A DNA stretch of 64,000 nt from Blastocatellia bacterium (GTDB lineage: Bacteria > Acidobacteriota > Blastocatellia > Pyrinomonadales > Pyrinomonadaceae), in assembly GCA_003168335.1 (NCBI GenBank), contig PMSM01000013.1, forward strand, positions 1 to 64,000, written 5' to 3'. A program made the position numbers and the translations under genes. Shown in pieces: positions 56,098 through 64,000 of this stretch. The notes below the pieces were generated by a model. It was not told where the DNA came from and did no database searches. It saw nothing but the letters and a program-made list of their open reading frames with translations. Position 1 is the stretch's first letter; the number at the start of each line of letters is the position of its first letter.

Positions 56098-57303
56098 ATG
56101 AAGATTTCCACAGCAGCCAGGCAGCCAGACAGAGTGGAAACTGCAACCGAGGATGTAGCGCTGGAATTGTCGATCCTCATGCCTTGTTTGAATGAGGCGG
56201 AAACCCTGGCGACTTGTATATTGAAGGCGCAATCCTCTTTGCAGAAGCTTAATATTGCGGGTGAAATAATTATTGCCGATAACGGTAGTACGGATGGCTC
56301 GCAGGCGATCGCAGCCCAAATGGGGGCCCGGGTCGTGGCAGTTGCAACCAAAGGTTATGGCAGCGCCCTGATGGGTGGCATCGCCGCCGCCCGCGGCAAG
56401 TACATAATCATGGGCGACGCGGATGATAGCTACGACTTTACAAACCTTGAACCCTTTTTTCAGAAGTTACGAGCCGGCTATGACCTGGTAATGGGCAACC
56501 GCTTCAAGGGTGGCATTCAACCTCGAGCGATGCCGCGGCTGCATAGATACTTTGGTAACCCTGTCCTGACTGGAATGGGACGCCTTTTTTTTCACAGCCC
56601 TTGCGGAGACTTTCATTGCGGGCTCCGGGGCTTCAGCAAATCTGCGATCCAAAAACTAGACCTGCGGACTACAGGTATGGAGTTCGCTACCGAAACTGTT
56701 GTCAAAGCCACGTTGTATAAACTGCGAATTGCTGAGGTGCCAACCACGCTGGCACGGGACGGACGAAGTCGACGGCCGCACCTGCGTAGTTGGCGAGATG
56801 GCTGGCGCCATTTGCGGTTTATGCTTCTTTACAGCCCGCGTTGGCTTTTCTTATATCCGGGCCTGCTGCTAATGATCGTGGGAACCCTGGCGAGCGGCTG
56901 GCTCTTAGTAGGGCCAAGAGTGGTTGAAGGAGTGACCCTCGACGTTCATACGCTTCTATATGCGGCGATGGCGATCGTGATGGGCTTCCAGATGGTTATT
57001 TTTGCCGTGTTCACCAAGGTCTTCGGCATGAGCGAGGGCTTGCTTCCGGAAGACCAGCGGTTGAACAAACTGTTTCGCTATATCAAACTCGAGACGGGGT
57101 TGCTGGTAGGAACTTTGCTCCTGGTTGTGGGAGTGATGATGTCCGTCTACGCTTTGAACTACTGGGGAGCCAGGTTCTTTGGCCCACTTAATCCCTCCAA
57201 AACATTGCGGCTGGTGATCCCGGCGGTCACGTTGATTACCCTTGGGCTGGAAACTATTCTCTCGAGTTTCTTTCTGAGCATCCTTGGCTTGAAGCGGCGT
57301 TAG
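56098..57303 (+). CDS. Glycosyltransferase family 2 with C-terminal membrane spans
   Basis: 401 residues from the ATG at 56098. GT-A domain (about 20-240): SILMPCLNEAETLATCIL, IIIADNGSTDGSQAIA, the DXD-like GDADDSYDF, MGNRFKGGI and FHCGLRGFSKSAI. C-terminal spans include WLFLYPGLLLMIVGTLASGW and GLLVGTLLLVVGVMMSVYAL. This matches polyprenyl-phosphate glycosyltransferases that make lipid-linked sugar donors for GT-C enzymes; two GT-C-like proteins follow. A TTG at 56074 would add 8 residues, but the ATG is preferred. Confidence 0.88.
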   Translation: MKISTAARQPDRVETATEDVALELSILMPCLNEAETLATCILKAQSSLQKLNIAGEIIIADNGSTDGSQAIAAQMGARVVAVATKGYGSALMGGIAAARGKYIIMGDADDSYDFTNLEPFFQKLRAGYDLVMGNRFKGGIQPRAMPRLHRYFGNPVLTGMGRLFFHSPCGDFHCGLRGFSKSAIQKLDLRTTGMEFATETVVKATLYKLRIAEVPTTLARDGRSRRPHLRSWRDGWRHLRFMLLYSPRWLFLYPGLLLMIVGTLASGWLLVGPRVVEGVTLDVHTLLYAAMAIVMGFQMVIFAVFTKVFGMSEGLLPEDQRLNKLFRYIKLETGLLVGTLLLVVGVMMSVYALNYWGARFFGPLNPSKTLRLVIPAVTLITLGLETILSSFFLSILGLKRR

Positions 57304-57392
57304 ATGGTATTGAGTAAATACGTCCGCGGGTCTATTTCAATCAGCCAATTAGCTGAACTGACTCCAGGAAGCGTCCGAGTCTTACGGGAGAG

Positions 57393-59096
57393 TTGAAACT
57401 GCCGGTGCGAAGAATCAGACTTACTCCAGTCCTGGTTAGTTTTTGGCTGGTCCTTCTGGCCGTCACCGTTGTGGTTGCGGCGCGAAGTTCTTACCGGCAA
57501 TCACTCAGAACCGAAGAGTATGCGTACGCGTGCGATCCATTCGGCTACTTGCGCATGGCCAAGGAGATAAGAAAGGCCGCCGATCGGCGAGAGCTTCCTC
57601 AATTCAGACTCGAATCCCAACAGACCCGACTCTTAATCAATTTCATGCAGTCCAGGAATGTCCCGGTTCCGCTCTGGGACGAGTTAGTAGCGCCACATGC
57701 GCATCATTATTTTCCGGCATCAGGCTTTGTTGGCGTGCAATACCCTCCGGGAACGGGATTGACCCTTGCCATATACCCGGAAGGGAAAGCAGTTTACCGC
57801 TTGAACCTAACGGTCGTCCTGGTTTTTCTCGTTACCGGAATTCTTGCTCTGGTTATCGCAGCTTACAAACAGGCGTGGGCGGCCGCCGGATTTGTTGTGC
57901 TGCCTATCTACCTGGGACTAGCGATTCTTGGAAGGATGGGAGCGCTGAGCTTTTCCATCAATGCGGTGCTGGTGCCGATCCTCCTGGGCTGTGTCCTGGC
58001 TCTAATCTCCTTAAAACTGCGAGTTGATAATCGACACCGGCTGGCTCTCATCGGCGCTTTGGGAGCAGGATTGTTCCTGGGTTTCGCGACCCTGATAAGA
58101 CTGCCCGCGGTCCTGTTGACGCCTGGTTTTCTCATCTTGCTGTGGCCTGACTCGTGGCGCGCCGGAATCCGAAGTTTGCCTGCGGTCTTTCTCCTCGGCG
58201 TCATGCTGACTGGTGTCCTCCCGGTCCTTGCTTACCAACAAGCGATTGCCGGCGCCTGGTACTTGCCGACCTATGCGAACGTGGATGCCGCTCTTCCGAC
58301 CCTTGAAAGTTTAAGAAATAACTTCTCGTATTTTCTCGGCCAGGGTGACGGAGCGAAAGACAACTGGGCGCTGGTTTATGCGCTGGCGGGCTTTGGCGGT
58401 TTTGCTCTCGCAACTCATTTGTCGCGGCGGTCTAAATCCTCAAATCGCCTGGGACTAAGTTGTAGACGTCTCGGTGTGGCCGCGGTTATTGTCTGGGCAT
58501 TGCCGACAGTTTTTTTTCTTACGCATAAAATCACTGCTCCTTATTACGCGATTCCGGGCATCTTTGGCGCGATAGCTTTGGCTGCTTTCGGATCGCTGGC
58601 GATTGAAGTTACTCAAGACAATTATTCGAAGCAGTTTGATAAGCGCAAAGCTCTTTGGTGGCTGGCCCTGGCTCTGATGATTTGGCCGGGCATTGCAACT
58701 TCCAATCGCGCCTGGCGGGGCCGATCCCGAACGCCGGCTCCCGCACAGGCAATTGCTCATGATCCGATCGTGCTTCCTTCAGAATTGGCGGATGATCACG
58801 CGTGGGTTTGGGCTGACCTGCTTACGGGATCGTTCTGGTACTATGCTGACAAGCCGGCGTTCAAAATTCAATTTACCAACTCCGAAACGCGCGCAATGAT
58901 CTTTAAGTTCGTCTCTGATCGCGGTGAAGCTCAATACCTAATCCAGGATAACGAGCGCATGCAGCAATTCATGGATGAAATTATTCGGTGGGGTGGCACT
59001 CTTGAACCGCGAGGCAAGGTTGATGGACAGCCCTACTTCCTGATCCGGTGGCCGCCGGGCGGTCCTCTGGCCACGAATGTAGCCGGCACCGACTGA
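57393..59096 (+). CDS. Multi-pass GT-C-like membrane glycosyltransferase
   Basis: 567 residues, about ten membrane spans (for example LTPVLVSFWLVLLAVTVVVA, VVLVFLVTGILALVIAAYKQ, SLAIEVTQDN flanked by AIPGIFGAIALAAFG). The N-terminal loop has the acidic YACDPFGYLRMAKEI, the GT-C catalytic type position. The C-terminal soluble part (about 440-567) has ADDHAWVWADLLTGSFWYYA. It probably takes sugar from the polyprenyl donor made by the GT2 neighbour, acting on the periplasmic side. The start is uncertain: TTG 57393 or GTG 57405; GGGAG lies just before. Confidence 0.7.
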   Translation: MKLPVRRIRLTPVLVSFWLVLLAVTVVVAARSSYRQSLRTEEYAYACDPFGYLRMAKEIRKAADRRELPQFRLESQQTRLLINFMQSRNVPVPLWDELVAPHAHHYFPASGFVGVQYPPGTGLTLAIYPEGKAVYRLNLTVVLVFLVTGILALVIAAYKQAWAAAGFVVLPIYLGLAILGRMGALSFSINAVLVPILLGCVLALISLKLRVDNRHRLALIGALGAGLFLGFATLIRLPAVLLTPGFLILLWPDSWRAGIRSLPAVFLLGVMLTGVLPVLAYQQAIAGAWYLPTYANVDAALPTLESLRNNFSYFLGQGDGAKDNWALVYALAGFGGFALATHLSRRSKSSNRLGLSCRRLGVAAVIVWALPTVFFLTHKITAPYYAIPGIFGAIALAAFGSLAIEVTQDNYSKQFDKRKALWWLALALMIWPGIATSNRAWRGRSRTPAPAQAIAHDPIVLPSELADDHAWVWADLLTGSFWYYADKPAFKIQFTNSETRAMIFKFVSDRGEAQYLIQDNERMQQFMDEIIRWGGTLEPRGKVDGQPYFLIRWPPGGPLATNVAGTD

Positions 59097-59200
59097 TCAG
59101 GCCGTGCCTCCAGGCCCGGGCAGATTTTCATTCAACCACTTGGAAACTGTGCGCCGCGGCAAATTCGCTTTGTCTTAAGTCAGATTTCAATCGGGTTGCG

Positions 59201-60928
59201 ATGCGGAGAAAGAATCTACTTACATGGTTGATTGTCCTGTGTCTCGGAATCATTGGCACCGTGCAATATCATCTGGCCCAGTTCTCTTCACGATTCGACT
59301 CGTTTTTTGGAGACAGAGGCGATGCCAGAGGAATTGTCTATTTTTGCGAACACTGGTATCAGAGCTTTCTAGGAAAAGCTAATCTGCTTTCTCCCGGACT
59401 TTTCTATCCCACCAAAGGAACACTCGCCTATTCCGATCTGTTGGTGGGCTACGCAATCCCGTATTCGCTCCTGCGCGGTTTGGGTTTTGGGATGTTCTCC
59501 GCCATGGAGATCGTCATCATTGGCTTAACTTTTCTGAGCTACTTAGTGTGCTTCATACTGCTGAATCGCGCGTTGCATTTCAGCCTTTTACCATCCTGCG
59601 CGGGAGCAATGTTCTTTGCCTTCAGCAGCCCGAAGTTTTTCCAGCTCCAACATTTGCAACTGCAATTTGTGGTGTGCCTGCCGCTGATCTTTCTGTTTGT
59701 AATACTTCTTGTCCAACAGTCGGCGACGCTGACGCAGAAGAGAGCTTTCGCTTTTTTGTCACTTTCAGGTCTGGCCTTCAACCTGCAACTGCTGACAGCG
59801 GTTTATCCTGGCTGGTTCTTTTCCTTGTGGTGCTCCCTTTTCCTGATATTAGCCCTTCTGTTTCAACCAGGTCGCCGGTTCATCTTCTTGCTGGTGCGGA
59901 AATTCTGGCCGGCTATATCAGCCGGCGCGGCAACCTTCCTGCTGGGAGCCATTCCCTTCATGCTTGTCTACTTTCCCCGCGCCAGCGCGCAGAACTGGTA
60001 CACCTACAGCAATGTCAAAGAGATGATTCCGGCGTGGTGGTCACTTTTGTCGATGGGTGACGGTAATTATGTCTGGGGCTGGTTGGCAGGCATTGTGAGG
60101 CCAAAACCCGCGCCTGCTTATTGGTCAGAATTAACGACTGGAATTGGAGTGTTCACATCCCTTGCCTGGATCGGATTAACGATCTTTGGCCTTTGGACTG
60201 CGGTAAAAACGCTCCGCTTTCGATCAGCGAAAAAAGGAAATGAAGATCGTCTCGAAACTCGGCGCGTCTATCTTCTCTTCCTCGGTCTGATGATTCTGGC
60301 AACCACACTCTTTTATTGCATTGGGATGAAGTATGGTAACGGTTACTCCCTCTGGAAACACGTCTATCACACTTTTCCTGGCGCCAAAGCAATTCGCGCC
60401 ATGTCGCGTTATGTAATTTTCCTGACTCTGCCGATGGCCGTAGGTTTTGCCTTCGCCCTGGATTACGGAATCAAGCGAGTATTGGCCCGGAAAACTTCCC
60501 TGGCGCGCAGCGCACTGATGTTTGGATTGTTGGCGCTGGCGGCCTTCGGCGTATTTGAACAGTTTGGCACGTTCAAAGTCGGCGGCACCGGGTTTTCCAA
60601 AAAGGCCGAAACCGCCTATTTGAATGCGATGGCGGCAAAGCTTGATGGCAACTGCGCGGCTTTCTATGTTGCCGCCAGACCTGATGACCACCATGGAGCG
60701 GCTGAACACCAGTATGACGCCATGCTGATCGCCGTGATGACGCACATCCCCACCTTGAACGGTACCAGCAGCCAGTTTCCGCCCGACTGGTTTGGACTAT
60801 ATGAAGTGAAAGATCCTGCTTATGAGGTGAACGTCAGAAAATGGATTGAGCGAAACGAAATTAAGGGCAACATCTGCCGTCTTGAACTTAGTCCGCCGGT
60901 CGAGGCCTTCAGCGGAAGTGCCAAGTAA
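59201..60928 (+). CDS. Multi-pass GT-C/YfhO-like membrane protein
   Basis: 575 residues from the ATG at 59201, about ten spans (LLTWLIVLCLGIIGTVQYHL at the start; FLTLPMAVGFAFALDYGI later). It begins with DRGDARGIVYFCEHW and FYPTKGTLAYSDLLVGYAIP, a pattern seen in GT-C superfamily proteins with acidic residues in the first loop. A C-terminal soluble portion (about 500-575) ends EIKGNICRLELS. Function by analogy: lipid-linked sugar transferase or related envelope enzyme. An earlier in-frame start would add residues without hydrophobic character. Confidence 0.65.
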   Translation: MRRKNLLTWLIVLCLGIIGTVQYHLAQFSSRFDSFFGDRGDARGIVYFCEHWYQSFLGKANLLSPGLFYPTKGTLAYSDLLVGYAIPYSLLRGLGFGMFSAMEIVIIGLTFLSYLVCFILLNRALHFSLLPSCAGAMFFAFSSPKFFQLQHLQLQFVVCLPLIFLFVILLVQQSATLTQKRAFAFLSLSGLAFNLQLLTAVYPGWFFSLWCSLFLILALLFQPGRRFIFLLVRKFWPAISAGAATFLLGAIPFMLVYFPRASAQNWYTYSNVKEMIPAWWSLLSMGDGNYVWGWLAGIVRPKPAPAYWSELTTGIGVFTSLAWIGLTIFGLWTAVKTLRFRSAKKGNEDRLETRRVYLLFLGLMILATTLFYCIGMKYGNGYSLWKHVYHTFPGAKAIRAMSRYVIFLTLPMAVGFAFALDYGIKRVLARKTSLARSALMFGLLALAAFGVFEQFGTFKVGGTGFSKKAETAYLNAMAAKLDGNCAAFYVAARPDDHHGAAEHQYDAMLIAVMTHIPTLNGTSSQFPPDWFGLYEVKDPAYEVNVRKWIERNEIKGNICRLELSPPVEAFSGSAK

Positions 60929-60986
60929 CGAACGCTGCTGCCGATTCTTGAAAGTTGTCGCGCGGGTCCACGAACGGGTTGAAAGA

Positions 60987-62828
60987 CTATTTCTTTAGCT
61001 TGATCACGAGTCCGCCGCCTATGTAGGGAACGTGATAGGTATATTCGACCCGATCGCGTAAGTTTTCATGCACAAACTTGTCGGTGGCCCGTTTGGCATA
61101 ATTCTCGTCATCGGCGTCGTCCACGAAAATGAATGTCGGGTTTGCAGTTAGTGCGAGTTGCAAATCAGCGTATTCATTATCAAAGTCGTGCGCTGCGTCT
61201 ACCACAACCAGATCAGCATTTGAGGGCAGCCGCTCTAATTGCCTGAGATTGGATCTCATGAGCTGCCATTGCTCGAAACCTCGAATGGTAAACAGCTGCT
61301 TCGCTATCTCGTATGGCTGCCATGGAGATTGATCATCATGACGAGGGCCTTCTGCAAAAACGTCAATGCCGATGTATTTTGCTTTCGGCGCCGCGCTCAG
61401 ATAAGCGTCAGCACTCGAGCCGGCTGAGGTTCCTAACTCGATAATCGATCTCGGCGCGATGGTCTTTGATAGCGCATAGAAGCACCTATATTTGTGAGTG
61501 AAGGCATCCCTAAGCCCGAGGTAGTATTCCTGATCATACTGAGTGAACACACTGAAAAGAGGATGAGGCTCCCAGTCGCAGGCTGCGAGGTTTCCAGCAA
61601 ACTGAAGATGGAAGTCTGCCGCAGATGAAAGTCGGTAGGGAAACTCAATGGCCTCAATAAGCGCCTGTCTGATGTGACTCGCCTGATATCCCGCCAGCAC
61701 GTACTCTCGTCCAGCATTGCCCATCCTGGAGAGGTCTCCGTTTTCAGATAGCATTTCGCTAAGCGATGCGGCAAAGCTCTCGTAATCAATATAGATCCGT
61801 CCGGCGCCGCTTCTGGTGATGTGATCAATCAGGACTTCCGAACTACCATTTGCCAAAACGGGTGTGCCTTGGGCCATCGCCTCAAGGGTGACGATGCTGA
61901 GACTCTCGTTCGGCGAGGGGCTGATGTATATCGTTGCGCCCGCCATCAGGCTGAATTTCTCTTCGTTCGAGACGAATCCCCGGAACTCAATGTCAGGATG
62001 ATCAGGCACTTTCATATCGTCCTTCCCGGTTATTACCAGACGTAACTTTCCTGGAAAAGTGCGATTGAATTTTTTGAAATATTCAAACAGCTCGGGGAAA
62101 CCTTTGTTTGGATCGACGCGACCACAGTAGAGGAGATAGCGTGTAGAAGCTGCCGGGGGTTGTCGGCGCTTGGTATCGATGCCCATCGAGACAATCCTGC
62201 CTGGTAGCGACCCCCACAAATTCTGACTTACTCGCTGTTCCGCGTCGGTGAGCCAGAGTGACTCTCGGGCCCGGTGGGCAGCATGCCGGTAAGCTGAAAG
62301 ATAAGCCGTTTGCTCGCAGTGCAATGTTGGGGCAAACAGGGCATGGCCCGGAGGTACGCGCTGAAGTCCAAAATAAGTCGTGGGATAGAGGTAGGTAACA
62401 AAGATCAGCGACCTGTAATCCGACCAATGAGTCTCGATAAACTGCATCAGCGGCTCGGAATAAGGGCCCTGGTTAAGGATGAACTCTTCCTGCAGAGGAA
62501 TGCTCCATTGAAGTTTAAGAGGGTCTTCCGGATTACGATTCCTTCCGGGACGAAACCGACTGAACCCCGCGAGCAGTCTCTGATGCAGTTCGCCCCAATA
62601 TGCACTCCGGCCGACTGTCACCGGAAATCTGACAATGTTCACTCCATCCTTCTTTATCGATCCTTCCGGGAGGACATTGGCCCAATCCGAGATATCCACA
62701 GCCGTCGTCGTCAGAAGATCGACGTCGTATGCGTCACGCAAGAGAGTGGCGTAATGCCAGGCGAGAGATTCCGAGCCACCGACGACGCCTTCGTGATACC
62801 GCTGAACAATAATCGCTAGTTTGTTCAT
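60987..62828 (-). CDS. Fusion of GT4 glycosyltransferase and class I methyltransferase
   Basis: 613 residues from the ATG at 62828. N-terminal GT4 (about 1-400): LAIIVQRYHEGVVGGSESLA, LYCGRVDPNKGFPELFEYFK, the donor-site EX7E in SPNESLSIVTLEAMAQG. C-terminal SAM methyltransferase (about 425-613): SIIELGTSAGSSADAYLSAA (motif I), KYIGIDVF, ADLVVVDAAHDFDNEYADL and FIFVDDADDENYAK. It may transfer a sugar and then methylate it or the growing chain, in one protein. Its ATG overlaps the upstream GT4 stop (ATGA), so expression is coupled. Confidence 0.85.
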   Translation of the reverse strand: MNKLAIIVQRYHEGVVGGSESLAWHYATLLRDAYDVDLLTTTAVDISDWANVLPEGSIKKDGVNIVRFPVTVGRSAYWGELHQRLLAGFSRFRPGRNRNPEDPLKLQWSIPLQEEFILNQGPYSEPLMQFIETHWSDYRSLIFVTYLYPTTYFGLQRVPPGHALFAPTLHCEQTAYLSAYRHAAHRARESLWLTDAEQRVSQNLWGSLPGRIVSMGIDTKRRQPPAASTRYLLYCGRVDPNKGFPELFEYFKKFNRTFPGKLRLVITGKDDMKVPDHPDIEFRGFVSNEEKFSLMAGATIYISPSPNESLSIVTLEAMAQGTPVLANGSSEVLIDHITRSGAGRIYIDYESFAASLSEMLSENGDLSRMGNAGREYVLAGYQASHIRQALIEAIEFPYRLSSAADFHLQFAGNLAACDWEPHPLFSVFTQYDQEYYLGLRDAFTHKYRCFYALSKTIAPRSIIELGTSAGSSADAYLSAAPKAKYIGIDVFAEGPRHDDQSPWQPYEIAKQLFTIRGFEQWQLMRSNLRQLERLPSNADLVVVDAAHDFDNEYADLQLALTANPTFIFVDDADDENYAKRATDKFVHENLRDRVEYTYHVPYIGGGLVIKLKK

Positions 62829-63913
62829 TGAAGACACGAGAGAGCACGCAGAAAACTGCTTTCAATTATCTGGTTGGTAAACATGGCTTCATACCGTTGC
62901 CGGCCTCTCAAACCCAACGCGGTTTTAACTGAGTTCTCTCTTAAGATTAGATCAATCGATTCTGCGATCAGAAAAGGATCGCGTTCGGGCCACGCCAGGC
63001 CTGCATCGCCCAGGGTCTCCGGGATCGCCGTCGAGGCGAAAGCAGTGATGGGCAACTTCATGGACATGGCTTCAACGAGTGGGACGCAGAACCCCTCGTG
63101 TTCGCTGGCCATGACGAAAGCATCGGCCACAAGGTAATACGCCTTTAGAGCTTCGTCTGATACGCCACCGCTGAAGACAACTGCATCTTTCAATCCGACT
63201 GAGCAGACGGCCAGGTGAAGAAGTTTTGAATATGGACTAAAGCCTTCTCCGCCTTTTCCCACAATGATCAGTCTGGAGTTGCGATTGCAGTTGTAATAGT
63301 AGCTGGCAAAACCTTCGATTAAGGCAAGGTGCCCTTTATTTGGCGTTACCCGGCCGACTGTCAAAATGTTTGCAGTACCATCCGAGTATTTTTTTAGCAC
63401 TGCTTCGTCGGCGGTAATTGTCGCTAAGCGATCGATGTGATGGAACGGTGGAACCACGAAGGAGCGAGCGTCGCTAGCCCCTTCCGCCACCAGTTCGTTC
63501 TTGTTGAATGTGGAGTCTGCGAGATAAAGATCGCACTGGGATTGGGCGAGATGGCCCAATTGCGCTCGGCCATCCTCACAAAGCCGCTGATCGCTACTGC
63601 TAAAGCCCATGAAGAACTTTGCCGGAGTTACATTGTGATACTTAATCGCCTTCCGGCATTTTAGTTCCCGCAGTAGCGACAATATCGGGCTCCAGCCCAC
63701 TGAGTAGTGATAGATAAGGACGTCATCAGCACCCTTTAGAAAGCGCTTGATCCCTGACACGTCAAAGATCTCATAGTTGCCGAGTGAACGTGTCTCTGAA
63801 AACAACCGCGCGTTGTTTCCTTGTCTCCGCAAAACGTCATACATTCCCAGCACGTCATTGCTGACGGCGTCGGCGGTAGTTAGGCTGGGACTTAAAATAC
63901 CGATTCTCGGCAA
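62825..63913 (-). CDS. Glycosyltransferase family 4
   Basis: 362 residues. N-terminal acceptor-binding half: RIGILSPSLTTADAVSNDVL, DVLIYHYSVGWSP. C-terminal donor half: NILTVGRVTPNKGHLALIEG, LIIVGKGGEGFSPY, AFVMASEHEGFCVPLVEAMS (EX7E) and FASTAIPETLGDAGLAWPER. A retaining GT-B enzyme acting on nucleotide sugars. It is followed with overlap by the GT4-methyltransferase fusion, making a small polysaccharide operon on the minus strand. ATG at 63913. Confidence 0.92.
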   Translation of the reverse strand: MPRIGILSPSLTTADAVSNDVLGMYDVLRRQGNNARLFSETRSLGNYEIFDVSGIKRFLKGADDVLIYHYSVGWSPILSLLRELKCRKAIKYHNVTPAKFFMGFSSSDQRLCEDGRAQLGHLAQSQCDLYLADSTFNKNELVAEGASDARSFVVPPFHHIDRLATITADEAVLKKYSDGTANILTVGRVTPNKGHLALIEGFASYYYNCNRNSRLIIVGKGGEGFSPYSKLLHLAVCSVGLKDAVVFSGGVSDEALKAYYLVADAFVMASEHEGFCVPLVEAMSMKLPITAFASTAIPETLGDAGLAWPERDPFLIAESIDLILRENSVKTALGLRGRQRYEAMFTNQIIESSFLRALSCLQ

Positions 63914-63957
63914 CGTAGTTGTCAGTTTCCCCGTCGGTTTCTCTAGTTCGCGCCGTT

Positions 63958-64000
63958 CTACAGGTCAAGGCCTGTCTGGTGAAGCGCAGCCAGGAACTGC
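63958..64000 (-). CDS. C-terminal end of a gene cut by the window edge (tentative)
   Basis: On the minus strand one frame reads QFLAALHQTGLDL then a stop at 63958-63960, 44 bases before the start of the GT4 gene. Its spacing suits another gene of the same operon, but 13 residues cannot identify it. Confidence 0.3.
   Translation of the reverse strand, partial: QFLAALHQTGLDL

Noticed and set aside
59048-59200. 51-residue N-terminal extension of the second GT-C-like protein
   Set aside because: It overlaps the upstream gene's end, is not hydrophobic and is rich in Arg/Cys/Ser; the ATG at 59201 is followed at once by a membrane span.

Overview
The window reads as a chromosomal segment of a diderm, GC-rich, free-living bacterium. 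I infer Acidobacteriota, probably Blastocatellia/Pyrinomonadales-like. The grounds are the secE-nusG-rplKAJL-rpoBC cluster, lipid A and LPS genes (lpxB, lptD), a bacterial deoxyhypusine-synthase homologue, long secreted Calx-beta/DUF4214 proteins, and intergenic spaces full of short palindromic repeats. This is a judgement from pattern, not a phylogeny.

Layout. 1-13.4 kb, + strand: the end of tuf, then rpmG, tRNA-Trp, secE, nusG, rplK, rplA, rplJ, rplL, rpoB and rpoC, closed by a strong terminator. This is the translation/transcription core; RpoB carries an eight-cysteine N-terminal insertion. 13.4-20.4 kb: a secreted NlpC/P60 hydrolase on +, facing a minus-strand run read phoH, ybeY, corC-like, CWC-motif protein, DHS-like enzyme, YkgJ-like protein, small Sm-like protein, RDD membrane protein. 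20.7-32.5 kb: tRNA-Ser, a flavin dehydrogenase, a ThDP enzyme, a secreted Cys-rich protein, a TetR/acyl-CoA ligase pair preceded by a FadR-like operator, a ferredoxin-reductase-like protein, a di-haem cytochrome c and hypotheticals. 32.7-38.7 kb: envelope genes lpxB and lptD (divergent), a Wzt-type ABC ATPase and a secreted protein.

39.5-55.8 kb is the most distinctive part. Five secreted proteins have different N-terminal ectodomains (metzincin-like protease plus PPC-like domain, Asp-box propeller, sialidase/BNR-like, ice-binding-like, and almost none) but end in the same module of about 210-230 residues related to DUF4214. In four of them a Calx-beta domain precedes it. The copies are nearly identical in DNA over long stretches and mosaic elsewhere, suggesting ongoing conversion. 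A PAS-LuxR regulator and the remnant of a TPR gene lie among them. 53.5-64 kb: glycosyltransferases (GT4, GT2, two multi-pass GT-C-like proteins, a GT4-methyltransferase fusion, another GT4), a surface-polysaccharide or protein-glycosylation neighbourhood interleaved with the DUF4214 genes.

How they may work together (inference): the right half looks devoted to the cell surface, with LPS assembly, polysaccharide synthesis and export, and a family of secreted effectors sharing one tail that may act as a common surface-retention or sorting module. Intergenic regions, especially between convergent genes, are filled by several unrelated inverted-repeat families, and several apparent 5' extensions of genes are actually repeat sequence; starts were trimmed accordingly. 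No CRISPR array, phage, transposase or integrase was seen.
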